The notes under the pieces are model-generated. The model ran no database searches. It saw only the letters and a program-made list of their open reading frames with translations, and was not told where the DNA came from. A DNA stretch of 54,697 bases from Chitinophagales bacterium (lineage in GTDB: Bacteria; Bacteroidota; Bacteroidia; Chitinophagales; UBA2359): contig JAEUUX010000189.1 in the NCBI GenBank assembly GCA_016787295.1, positions 1 through 54,697 of the forward strand, in the 5' to 3' direction. The position numbers were made by a program, and so were the translations under genes. This document shows, in pieces, positions 35,004 through 43,326 of the stretch; the stretch's first letter is position 1, and each line of letters starts with the position of its first letter.

Positions 35004-37379
35004 ATGAAGTACATTTCTTTTATTTTATTTTTATTGAGTTTATCGATGCAATTTGTTTTTAGCCAAACCAACAATATTCAAGGAACAGTAGCTTCTTTTA
35101 GTAAAGAGCCTATTTTGTTTGCTTCGGTAGCCTTATTTCAGCAAGACAGTGTTTTGGTAAATGTAACTACTACTGATACATTAGGCAACTTTTTGCTTTC
35201 TTGTAATTGTTCAGAACCTCAAAAATATCAGTTAGTTATAAGTTCTGTTGGTTATAAAATATTAAAGCAAACCATTAAGTTAGAAGACACCTCTAATTTA
35301 CTGCAATTTTTGTTGGAAGAAGACATGACCTTGCTTAAGGAAGTAGTAGTAAAAGCTCCTACCATTACTCGCAAAGCAGACCGATACATTGTAAATATAG
35401 AAAATTCTTATCTATCACAAGGCAATACTGCTTTGGGAGTGTTACAAAAAACGCCGGGAGTTTGGGTATCCAACAACGGAACTATAAGCATTAAAGGCAA
35501 TCAAAGTGTGGGTGTAATGGTTAACAATGTGCTACAACAAATGACACAAGCCGAATTGACAGCCTTTTTGCAAAGCCTTAAATCCGAAGAAATTGGCAGT
35601 ATTGAAGTTATTCGCAATCCAAGCGCCGAATTTGATGCCGAAGGCACAGGAGGGATAATTAATATTGTCTTAAAAAAAGTAAAAAAAGACAGTTTAAACG
35701 GCAGTCTAAACGCCGAATATATGCCACAAGGAAAGTACGGTTATAGTGATGTGGGTTTCAATTTGAATTATAAATTTAAAAAAATAACCCTCCAAAATAG
35801 CTATAATTATGCGTATGACAAAACTAATTGGTTTGCAGATACTAAAATTGCTTATCCTACCCAAGAAAACTACATTACACATATAGAAGATATTGAGTCA
35901 TGGAAAAGAAACAACTTTAGAACAAGTATTAATTACGCTATCTCTCCCAAACAAAGCATAGGAATACAAACAATGGGCAATTTCACCAATGGATACAATG
36001 ATTTTAATACCGACGTAACCTACAATATGACTAATGAAGCTATTACGGGAGTCGCCAATAGCAAGAATAATGGTAAAAAATATCATTCTGCCACTACTTT
36101 TAATTACCTTTTGAATACGGATACATTGGGATCTTTGTTAAAGGTGATTGCTGATTATACGAAAGCCGAATCAGACAATGCCAATAATTTTCAAGCTAAT
36201 TATAGCAATGCCATAGCCGACTCGGTTTATAGAAACACCAATCCTAGTGGAACCAATATCTATACAGCACAAGTAGACTATAAATTGGTGCGTCCCAAAG
36301 GTAGAGAATGGAAAATGGGCAGCAAATACAGTTGGATAGCACGTGACAACGAACTTTTGACCGAAAATTATCGGGATAATATATGGCAAGTTGATGTTGC
36401 GGCTTCTAATCACTTTTTGTATGATGAAAAAATTGCTGCCCTTTATGGTTCTTTCCACCAAGCATTGAAAAAATGGGATTTAACAATGGGAGTTAGGTTA
36501 GAACATACCACTTCCGAAGGTAACTCTTTGTCTTCCAACGAAAGTTTTACACGATACTATTTAGGTATATTTCCATCAGTAGCCATAGAGTATAAACTTG
36601 ATGCTACCAAAGGTAATACACTGTATTTCAATCAGTCGAGACGCATTAGTCGCCCTGCTTTTAATGAGCTTAATCCTTATCGCCTCAGAATAGACAATTA
36701 TCAAAGTGTAATGGGTAATCCTAACCTTAAACCTGCCTATACGACAAGTTTCGAGATAGGCTATGTGTACCACAATAGTTATCAGTTTTCAGTTTATTAC
36801 AACCATATTAAAGACTTAGATTCCCAAATAGCGGTTTCATTACCCAACAATATGGTTGCCTTTACGCATGATAATTTTGATGGCAGTTATGAAACAGGGA
36901 TAGATCTCAGCGGCAATGCTAAAATTACTAAATGGTGGAGCACCAATAGTAGAGGAAGCCTATTGTACAAAAAATTTGTCATTGATAGTTATGTAAATGC
37001 TCGTGCCAATTTTCTTATTCAAAGCACACATGAGCTAAACCTTGGCAAAAATAGCAACTTGACACTTAGTGCTTATTATCTATCTCCCAGTTCTGGCAGT
37101 ATCTACAAAATACGGTATATATCAGGTGTAGACCTAACTTTTTCTCAAAAACTATTGCAACAACGTGGCAAATTGAACATTAGCCTGCTCGACATTTTAA
37201 ATACTGTTCGTACCAAAATAACGACCAATTACGACGATATGGTAATAGATATCCATCAAAAACATCCAACCAGAACTATAAACATTAGTTTTTCTTATAG
37301 TTTTAGTAGTGGCAAGAGTTTTAATCCTCGTGCCATAGAACAAAACAACAAAGAAGAAAAACAACGAATTGGTAATTAA
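35004..37379 (+). CDS. outer-membrane beta-barrel receptor (TonB-dependent-like, OMP_b-brl_3 type)
   Basis: The 791-residue protein has a signal peptide (about 1-21, FVFSQ), a carboxypeptidase-regulatory-like domain (about 22-105), a plug-like domain (about 110-225; LQKTPGVWVSNNGTISIKGN, EVIRNPSAEFDAEGTGGIIN) and a beta barrel with a long C-terminal run. Proteins of this type in Bacteroidota resemble TonB receptors and are often found with peptide or siderophore genes. I start at ATG 35004 because the longer TTG start nine bases earlier lies before a normal signal peptide. It is directly before the RiPP precursor on the same strand, so it may take up or sense the peptide; that is inference. 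Confidence 0.85.
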   Translation: MKYISFILFLLSLSMQFVFSQTNNIQGTVASFSKEPILFASVALFQQDSVLVNVTTTDTLGNFLLSCNCSEPQKYQLVISSVGYKILKQTIKLEDTSNLLQFLLEEDMTLLKEVVVKAPTITRKADRYIVNIENSYLSQGNTALGVLQKTPGVWVSNNGTISIKGNQSVGVMVNNVLQQMTQAELTAFLQSLKSEEIGSIEVIRNPSAEFDAEGTGGIINIVLKKVKKDSLNGSLNAEYMPQGKYGYSDVGFNLNYKFKKITLQNSYNYAYDKTNWFADTKIAYPTQENYITHIEDIESWKRNNFRTSINYAISPKQSIGIQTMGNFTNGYNDFNTDVTYNMTNEAITGVANSKNNGKKYHSATTFNYLLNTDTLGSLLKVIADYTKAESDNANNFQANYSNAIADSVYRNTNPSGTNIYTAQVDYKLVRPKGREWKMGSKYSWIARDNELLTENYRDNIWQVDVAASNHFLYDEKIAALYGSFHQALKKWDLTMGVRLEHTTSEGNSLSSNESFTRYYLGIFPSVAIEYKLDATKGNTLYFNQSRRISRPAFNELNPYRLRIDNYQSVMGNPNLKPAYTTSFEIGYVYHNSYQFSVYYNHIKDLDSQIAVSLPNNMVAFTHDNFDGSYETGIDLSGNAKITKWWSTNSRGSLLYKKFVIDSYVNARANFLIQSTHELNLGKNSNLTLSAYYLSPSSGSIYKIRYISGVDLTFSQKLLQQRGKLNISLLDILNTVRTKITTNYDDMVIDIHQKHPTRTINISFSYSFSSGKSFNPRAIEQNNKEEKQRIGN

Positions 37380-37429
37380 CCTTAACACAGTTAATTTTGG
37401 TGCGCTTTTATTGTACAATGAAATATAAA

Positions 37430-37465
37430 CGGCCCAACCCGAAAAGCCGACATAACAGAGTAGGG
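37430..37465 (+). promoter_or_regulatory. candidate pseudoknot RNA motif, copy C, upstream of the RiPP precursor
   Basis: CGGC (37430-37433) can pair with GCCG (37446-37449). The 12-nt loop between them contains CCC (37438-37440), followed by GAAAA, and CCC can pair with GGG (37463-37465) after AGAGTA. The copies at 49970-49999 and 53099-53128 keep the same spacing, the GAAAA and the AGAGTA, but the stems are CGC/GCG and GCC/GGC, so both stems change together. The motif ends 26 bases before the start codon, where it could control translation initiation. Confidence 0.5.
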
Positions 37466-37491
37466 ATTTAACTTTTTTTTATTTTTTTCTT

Positions 37492-37659
37492 ATGAAAGAG
37501 CAAACTTCTTTGTCAAGCCTTTCGCTTGAAGTTCAAGCCATTGAGGAAACTCAACAAGGTCAATTAGTAGGTGGTTTTGCAGTACTTAGTAGTTCCTCAT
37601 CAGCAGTGATAGGTACTAACAAAAATTGTGGTTCTATTTGTGTTAATAACGTCTGTTAG
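37492..37659 (+). CDS. RiPP precursor peptide with double-glycine leader and three core cysteines
   Basis: The 55-residue product is a ribosomally made peptide precursor. The leader (1-28) is acidic and ends in QLVGG, a double-glycine site of the type cut by C39 peptidases. The 27-residue core has five consecutive Ser (33-37) and Cys46, Cys50 and Cys55 in the last ten residues (NCGSICVNNVC). A radical SAM/SPASM enzyme gene and a C39-peptidase ABC exporter follow on the same strand, which is what makes the assignment convincing. Likely products are thioether-bridged peptides (sactipeptide or ranthipeptide type) between Cys and other residues; the bridge pattern cannot be read. A terminator-like hairpin lies between precursor and maturase, and a candidate RNA motif precedes it. 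Confidence 0.82.
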   Translation: MKEQTSLSSLSLEVQAIEETQQGQLVGGFAVLSSSSSAVIGTNKNCGSICVNNVC

Positions 37660-37687
37660 TACAGTAAAAAGCACCTAATTTAGCTTT

Positions 37688-37730
37688 AAACTGGGTATTA
37701 AGCTATAATAAGTTTTTACCCAGTTTTTAT
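37688..37730 (+). terminator. attenuator-like hairpin between RiPP precursor and maturase
   Basis: AAACTGGGTA (37688-37697) pairs with TACCCAGTTT (37717-37726) around a 19-nt loop, and is followed by TTTATTATT. Partial termination here would give more precursor than enzyme transcript, a common arrangement in peptide clusters. Confidence 0.65.
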
Positions 37731-37755
37731 TATTAAACTTCAAAATTATGTTCTT

Positions 37756-39045
37756 ATGAAATTTAGTCAATTTAATACCTATATTCCTTATGAAGGAAAA
37801 ATAATAGCTTACAATGCCTATACTAACCAATATCTATTGTTAGAATTTTTGCTATATGAACTCATTCAATCAGCGCAACAATACGGCATAGCATCTTTGG
37901 ACGCAATACACCCAAGTTTCTATCAAGCATTGGTCGATAATGGTTTTGTAGTGGAAGATAACACCAACGAAATTGACAAAGTGAGTCAGTTAATCGACAG
38001 CGTTGACAAGCAGGAAGATAGATATATACTTATCGTTAATCCTACAATGAACTGCAATTTTAAATGTTGGTATTGTTACGAAACACACATCAAAGATTCC
38101 AAAATGGATGCAACTACCTTAGAAAAAGTTAGTCAGCATATCAAGTATGTTGTAGAAAATAAACCATCTCTTAAAGAATTTATAGTATCTTTTTTTGGTG
38201 GAGAGCCATTGTTATATTATGATAAAGTAGTAGTGCCATTACTTAAATACGCTAATCAAATTACCCAAAAACATGGGCTTAATTTTCAGGCGGATTTTAC
38301 AACCAATGGTTTTCTCATAAAACCCAATATGGTAGATACTTTCAAAGAACTATCTGTCAATCATTTTCAAATCACATTAGATGGGGATAAGGAACACCAT
38401 GATACCATTCGTTTTGTATCTAAAAAACGTGGCTCTTATGATGATATTGTTCAAAACATCATTCTATTAGCTAATAATGGTTTACCTGTGACCGTGCGAA
38501 TTAACTATACAGCGCATAATTTAGACAATTTAACTAGTATTTTAGAAGATTTAACATTGCTTACACCTGAAGGCAAACAAAATATCACCATTTCATTGCA
38601 TAAAGTTTGGCAAGAAACAGATAAGTCATTAGGAACGAAAGTTAATACCTTCATTAATTTAGCCAAAAAAGCAGGTTTCAATACAGCTCAAGATATTCTT
38701 ATAGATTCTGTGAGAAACTCTTGCTATGCTGACAAAAATAACCATGCTACTATTAACTACAATGGTGAGGTGTTCAAGTGTACGGCTCGCGATTTTAAAT
38801 CTGGCAACAAAGAAGGAGAATTACACTCTGATGGGTCTATTACTTGGAATGACAAATTCTATAGTAGAATGCAAATTAAACTTCAAAACAAACCTTGTTT
38901 GGAATGTGCCATACTTCCTATTTGTGGGGGGGGGTGTTCACAACAAGCCATAGAACACATTGGGGTTGATTATTGTGTAAACGATTTTGACGAAAACAAG
39001 AAGAAAAATATCGTTTTACAACGGTTTTTAGCTACACATCTCTAA
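37756..39045 (+). CDS. radical SAM/SPASM peptide maturase
   Basis: The 429-residue enzyme binds the SAM-cleaving 4Fe-4S cluster through C100-x3-C104-x2-C107 (CNFKCWYC). A GGE-type SAM motif follows (FFGGEPLLYY near 155). The C-terminal SPASM domain holds further Cys ligands for auxiliary clusters: CYADKNN, FKCTARD, PCLECAILPICGGGC and VDYC. The first 95 residues are a wHTH-like RiPP recognition region that would bind the leader. It would modify the core of the peptide at 37492-37659, most likely by forming thioether or C-C crosslinks. Inside the SPASM Cys motif there is a run of nine G (38926-38934), an unusual choice in this AT-rich gene. Confidence 0.88.
   Translation: MKFSQFNTYIPYEGKIIAYNAYTNQYLLLEFLLYELIQSAQQYGIASLDAIHPSFYQALVDNGFVVEDNTNEIDKVSQLIDSVDKQEDRYILIVNPTMNCNFKCWYCYETHIKDSKMDATTLEKVSQHIKYVVENKPSLKEFIVSFFGGEPLLYYDKVVVPLLKYANQITQKHGLNFQADFTTNGFLIKPNMVDTFKELSVNHFQITLDGDKEHHDTIRFVSKKRGSYDDIVQNIILLANNGLPVTVRINYTAHNLDNLTSILEDLTLLTPEGKQNITISLHKVWQETDKSLGTKVNTFINLAKKAGFNTAQDILIDSVRNSCYADKNNHATINYNGEVFKCTARDFKSGNKEGELHSDGSITWNDKFYSRMQIKLQNKPCLECAILPICGGGCSQQAIEHIGVDYCVNDFDENKKKNIVLQRFLATHL
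38926..38934 (+). repeat. G9 homopolymer inside the maturase gene
   Basis: Nine consecutive G encode Gly391-Gly393 between Cys390 and Cys394. Slippage by one base would shift the frame 36 codons before the end and remove the last SPASM cysteines. The window otherwise rarely uses GGG for glycine. Confidence 0.85.
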
Positions 39046-39065
39046 AAAATCACAATTGTTTTATC

Positions 39066-41255
39066 ATGGCAAAATTCAAGTTTTATCATCAATTGGAGGT
39101 GCTTGATTGCGGACCAAGCTGTCTCAAAATGATATTGCATCATTACGGAAAAAACTATTCGATGGCAGAATTGCGGCAGAAATGTAATATTAACCGTTCG
39201 GGTGTAACCCTACACGACATTTCTAAAGGAGCCAAAGAAACAGGTTTTTCAACTTTGGCAGCTTTTCTAACAATAGAAGAGCTGTACAAGATGCCCTTGC
39301 CTTGTATTTTGCATTGGAATCAAGAGCATTTTGTGGTATTATATAAAATAGTTCCCACTAAAAAACTATTCTACATTGCGGATCCTGGTTATGGTAACAT
39401 AAAACTTTCTGAAGAAGATTTCAAAAAACAATGGCAACCCAACAGCAATAAAGGCGTTGCTTTGTTATTAGAACCTGCTGGTAACTTTAATGCGCTTGTG
39501 CCACAAATCTCGGAAGAAAATCAATTGCGACGAATTTTTAGTTTTTTACACAAACACCTTATTCCCCAAAAAAGCAAATTAATAGGTATAAGTTTGTTGC
39601 TGATACTTGCAAGTTTAGCTACATGGCTTTTCCCCTATTTATTATCCTACATGATCGACAATGGTGTCTCCAAAAAAGATATTAACATTGTATTTTGGGT
39701 ATTATTGGCACAAGTAGTTTTGTTTGTCAGTCAGTTAGTTGCTGATTGGTTGCGGGGTATGGTATCGGTTCATCTGAGTACCCAGTTAAGTATGGATATT
39801 ATTTTAGACTTTGTTAAAAAGTTGGTAAAACTACCCATCAACTTTTTCGATAACAGACTCTATACCGACATCATACAAAGGTTAGACGACCACAATCGCA
39901 TAGAAGAATTTTTAAGTTATATGGTAGTACAGTTTATTTTTTCTTTATTCACGTTTGTATTCCTATCCTATACACTTGCTTCCTACAATATCTATGCTTT
40001 TGGTCTTTTTATGCTACTTAGTGTTATGTCTACGGCTTGGGTATGGCTATTTTTAGGCAAACGCCAAATTATTGATTATGCTCGGTTTCATATAAAAGCC
40101 GAAAATCGCAATGTTATTACAGAAACCATCATGGGCATGACAGAAATAAAAATCAACAATGCTCAAGCAGGCAAAATACAGCAACTTAGCAATTTCCAGC
40201 AAAAGTTATATTATCTGAATGTTGCAGCAACGCGTTTGTATTATCATCAACAAGTGGGTGCGTATGGCATTAATCAACTAAAAGGCATTATTATTACAGG
40301 TCTTTGTGCCTATTGGGTTATTGAAGGCCAGCTAACATTAGGAGCAATGATGAGCATCAGCTATATTATGGGACAACTTAGTCAACCGTTACAAAGTTTT
40401 ATCGACTTTTTTCGTTCTGCTCAAGATGCCAAAATTGCTTTCTCTCGTTTAGATGAAATTCAACGCAAAGAAAACGAAAACGTTGATCGAAAAATAAATG
40501 TACTGACCAACTTAGAAAAAGGCATACAATTCGACAATGTTTCTTTTAAGTATGACGGAAGCCATGCTCCATTTGTTTTACAGAATATATCTTTAAACAT
40601 TCCAGCAGGTAAAGTAACGGCTATTGTGGGCGAAAGCGGTAGCGGAAAAACTACTTTATTAAAACTTTTACTCAATTTTTATGCTCCACAAAATGGTACA
40701 ATAATCATCGATGACACTAATATTTGCGAAATTAACCCTGATAAATGGCGCGACATCTGCGGCATTGTACTACAAGAAGGTCACATCTTTAGTGGTACTA
40801 TTGCAGAAAATATTGCATTAGGAAAACAAACCATTGATTACCAATATCTGGAAAAGGTTTGTCAAATGGCATGTCTAAGTTCATTTATTGATGGACTACC
40901 GTTGGGCGTACATACCAAAATAGGTAAGGCAGGAATTGAGTTAAGTGGCGGACAAAAACAACGTATTCTTATCGCAAGAGCCGTTTATAAAAATCCAGAA
41001 TGTCTTTTCTTCGATGAAGCAACAAGTTCCTTAGATGCCAACAATGAAAGAGTCATAACCGAAAATCTTCAACAATTTTATAAAGGGAAAACAGTTGTTG
41101 TTATTGCACACCGCCTAAGTACTGTTAAAAATGCCGACCAAATTATTACCCTACATCAAGGGAAAATAGTAGAAATTGGTAGTCATACACAATTAGCTCA
41201 ACAAAAAGGTTACTATTATCAACTAATTAAAAATCAGTTGGAATTAAGTGCCTAA
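39066..41255 (+). CDS. peptidase C39-containing ABC exporter (RiPP leader cleavage and export)
   Basis: The 729-residue protein has an N-terminal C39 cysteine peptidase domain (1-140) with Cys15 (LDCGPSC), His88 (NQEHFVV) and Asp106 (IADPG). A membrane part of about six helices (165-440) follows, then an ABC ATPase with Walker A GESGSGKTT from 522, LSGGQKQR near 637, Walker B CLFFDEATSSLD and an H-loop IAHRLS. Such transporters cut the leader after GG and export the core across the inner membrane. It lies 20 bases after the maturase gene, so the two form an operon with the precursor. An outer-membrane exit partner (TolC-like) and an HlyD-type linker are not in the window. Confidence 0.92.
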   Translation: MAKFKFYHQLEVLDCGPSCLKMILHHYGKNYSMAELRQKCNINRSGVTLHDISKGAKETGFSTLAAFLTIEELYKMPLPCILHWNQEHFVVLYKIVPTKKLFYIADPGYGNIKLSEEDFKKQWQPNSNKGVALLLEPAGNFNALVPQISEENQLRRIFSFLHKHLIPQKSKLIGISLLLILASLATWLFPYLLSYMIDNGVSKKDINIVFWVLLAQVVLFVSQLVADWLRGMVSVHLSTQLSMDIILDFVKKLVKLPINFFDNRLYTDIIQRLDDHNRIEEFLSYMVVQFIFSLFTFVFLSYTLASYNIYAFGLFMLLSVMSTAWVWLFLGKRQIIDYARFHIKAENRNVITETIMGMTEIKINNAQAGKIQQLSNFQQKLYYLNVAATRLYYHQQVGAYGINQLKGIIITGLCAYWVIEGQLTLGAMMSISYIMGQLSQPLQSFIDFFRSAQDAKIAFSRLDEIQRKENENVDRKINVLTNLEKGIQFDNVSFKYDGSHAPFVLQNISLNIPAGKVTAIVGESGSGKTTLLKLLLNFYAPQNGTIIIDDTNICEINPDKWRDICGIVLQEGHIFSGTIAENIALGKQTIDYQYLEKVCQMACLSSFIDGLPLGVHTKIGKAGIELSGGQKQRILIARAVYKNPECLFFDEATSSLDANNERVITENLQQFYKGKTVVVIAHRLSTVKNADQIITLHQGKIVEIGSHTQLAQQKGYYYQLIKNQLELSA

Positions 41256-41376
41256 ATTTCATTTTCCAAACATCATCATCATCAAATCAAAATACCCATA
41301 ACCCTAAAATTCGCTCTTTCCTTTTTCTACTCATCGCTTTTGTAACTCTATTTATACATCTACTAATTATTTACCG

Positions 41377-42834
41377 ATGAAAAAAACTTTTTTTGGGTTC
41401 TTGCTATGTATATTGACCCTTTTTTATAGTCTCAACATATTTTCACAAAATAACCACCAAATTGTTATTGCGTTTTCTCCTACCACCCCTCAACAATATA
41501 TCGATTCTGTAAAAAGCGCCCTACATGCGACAGAAGTAGGCATTTCATATCCCTCTCGGTCGCGTTTATGGGAATCTCCCTTATTTGATGCTGCCAACAA
41601 TTCTTTACATGGCATTGAAGAAGATCATCAAAATACCGGCACTGCTAAAACCAAAATACAAAGTTTTGGATTGAATGATACATTATTTGTAGGAAACAAC
41701 GATTATTCTACTACAACCTACAATTGCTATAGCATTTGCGATTATCCTACGAATCAGGGGACAAACATAAAAATAGCGTTGGTGGATACAGGCATTGATA
41801 CTACACATCAGGGTTTATCAGATGCGCGTTTCTGGGCTAATACAAACGAAATCAGTAATGGCATTGATGATGATGCAAATGGTTTTGTTGATGATACTAA
41901 TGGTTGGAATTTTGTTGATGATAATCCCCATAACCTCGACCCCAATAGTCATGGCACGCATTTGGCAGGTATTATGTATCAGGTATTTTCTCAGTATCAA
42001 ATAGCTAATAATGTTGCTATTATGAATCTCAAAACACAAGATAGTACTGGATATGGCACACTCTGGAATACTATCAGAGCTATTGACTATGCCAATAGTA
42101 ATGGAGCAAAGGTTATCAATCTTAGTTTGGGAACCTATTATATAATGCCTGCTATGAATGGCATAGCACATCCTCTACAATATGCTATTGACATAGCTGC
42201 GAGTAATCAAGTTTTAGTAGTTGCCTCAGCAGGAAACGATATGACCAATACCGATATAGTACCTCATTATCCTTCTAGTTTTAATAGTGCCAATTTGCTT
42301 TCTGTTATGTCTGTTGATTGCAACAATAATCAATCATGGTTCACCAATTATGGAAGCAATACTACACACATTGCCGCTCCTGGTGATAATATAAAAAGCA
42401 CCATTCCCAACAATATGTATGCCTATAAAAGCGGCACATCAATGGCTACTGCCTATATAACGGCTATTGCGGCTTTATTATATACTTATCAAAATACTTT
42501 TGACGCAATAACAGTCAAAGATGCCATTCTTCAAACGGCTTCATTTGCCAATCTTCCCAATAGCTCTCATGGTGTTGTCAATCCCTGTGGAGCAATACAC
42601 TACCTAATAAATGGAGCTAATAAACAAGAGCAATTACAAACAATAGTAATGTACTCACCCAACACCACAACACTATACAATCTAAATGGGCAAGCAATAT
42701 GGCAATCTTCTGATTTGGTAACGGCTGAACATCTTTTTGAAATCCAAGGACTACAGAATCTTCCAACTGGAATGTATATACTACATTCTCAAAACAACCT
42801 AACAAATCAGATTCAAAAGATTGTTAAACCATAA
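41377..42834 (+). CDS. secreted subtilisin-like serine peptidase (S8) with T9SS sorting domain
   Basis: The 485-residue protein has a signal peptide (about 1-23), a prodomain-like part (24-120), an S8 catalytic domain with Asp137 (LVDTGID), His192 (SHGTHLAG) and Ser355 (GTSMATA), and an 80-residue C-terminus with T9SS type A features (LYNLNGQAIWQSS, LPTGMYILHSQNN). An EF-hand-like acidic stretch (NGIDDDANGFVDDTNGWNF, about 158-176) between the D and H motifs is common in these enzymes. It would be exported through the outer membrane. It lies 122 bases after the RiPP exporter on the same strand and may act on neighbouring proteins or the peptide; that link is inference. A strong terminator follows at 42984-43031. 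Confidence 0.9.
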   Translation: MKKTFFGFLLCILTLFYSLNIFSQNNHQIVIAFSPTTPQQYIDSVKSALHATEVGISYPSRSRLWESPLFDAANNSLHGIEEDHQNTGTAKTKIQSFGLNDTLFVGNNDYSTTTYNCYSICDYPTNQGTNIKIALVDTGIDTTHQGLSDARFWANTNEISNGIDDDANGFVDDTNGWNFVDDNPHNLDPNSHGTHLAGIMYQVFSQYQIANNVAIMNLKTQDSTGYGTLWNTIRAIDYANSNGAKVINLSLGTYYIMPAMNGIAHPLQYAIDIAASNQVLVVASAGNDMTNTDIVPHYPSSFNSANLLSVMSVDCNNNQSWFTNYGSNTTHIAAPGDNIKSTIPNNMYAYKSGTSMATAYITAIAALLYTYQNTFDAITVKDAILQTASFANLPNSSHGVVNPCGAIHYLINGANKQEQLQTIVMYSPNTTTLYNLNGQAIWQSSDLVTAEHLFEIQGLQNLPTGMYILHSQNNLTNQIQKIVKP

Positions 42835-42983
42835 ACTTTTTGTTAAAAAATTAATCATTATGCTACATCAATGTACTTATAAATCCATAATAGTTAAATC
42901 AAGTTTTGTTACTTCAAAGCTAACATGCTACAACTTAGCACTTTCGAACTAAATCATCAATAAAATACATCGCATCTCGTTGA

Positions 42984-43031
42984 AAACACCGTTGAGGCAT
43001 TCCATGCCTTCAACGGTGTTTATTCTTTTAA
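42984..43031 (+). terminator. terminator after the subtilase gene
   Basis: A long stem (42984-43000 with 43004-43021, one small bulge) is followed by ATTCTTTTA. The gap to 43327 also has a near-match promoter box TACCTTCG at 43165-43172, which could serve the CHAT gene; nothing else is seen in it. Confidence 0.8.
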
Positions 43032-43326
43032 TATACTATTGATAAAAGCATATCAAAAACAAATTTACAAGTAGTATTTATCTCCAAAAATCAAAAATTA
43101 GCCTCCATAAGTAGATAATTATCAAAAAAAAGCTAAAATGCTATAGTTTTTTAAAAAACCTTCTTACCTTCGCAACAAAAAACCTTCCTTATAAATTTGA
43201 CAAAAAGTTCAAGCATTTTTAGGTGAGTTTTAAAAAAAAATATCTTTTTTGTTTTTCTACAAAATTTATAATAACATTTTTCGTTTAACAAGTTAATTGC
43301 TTACAAGATACTAAAAATTTTACCCC

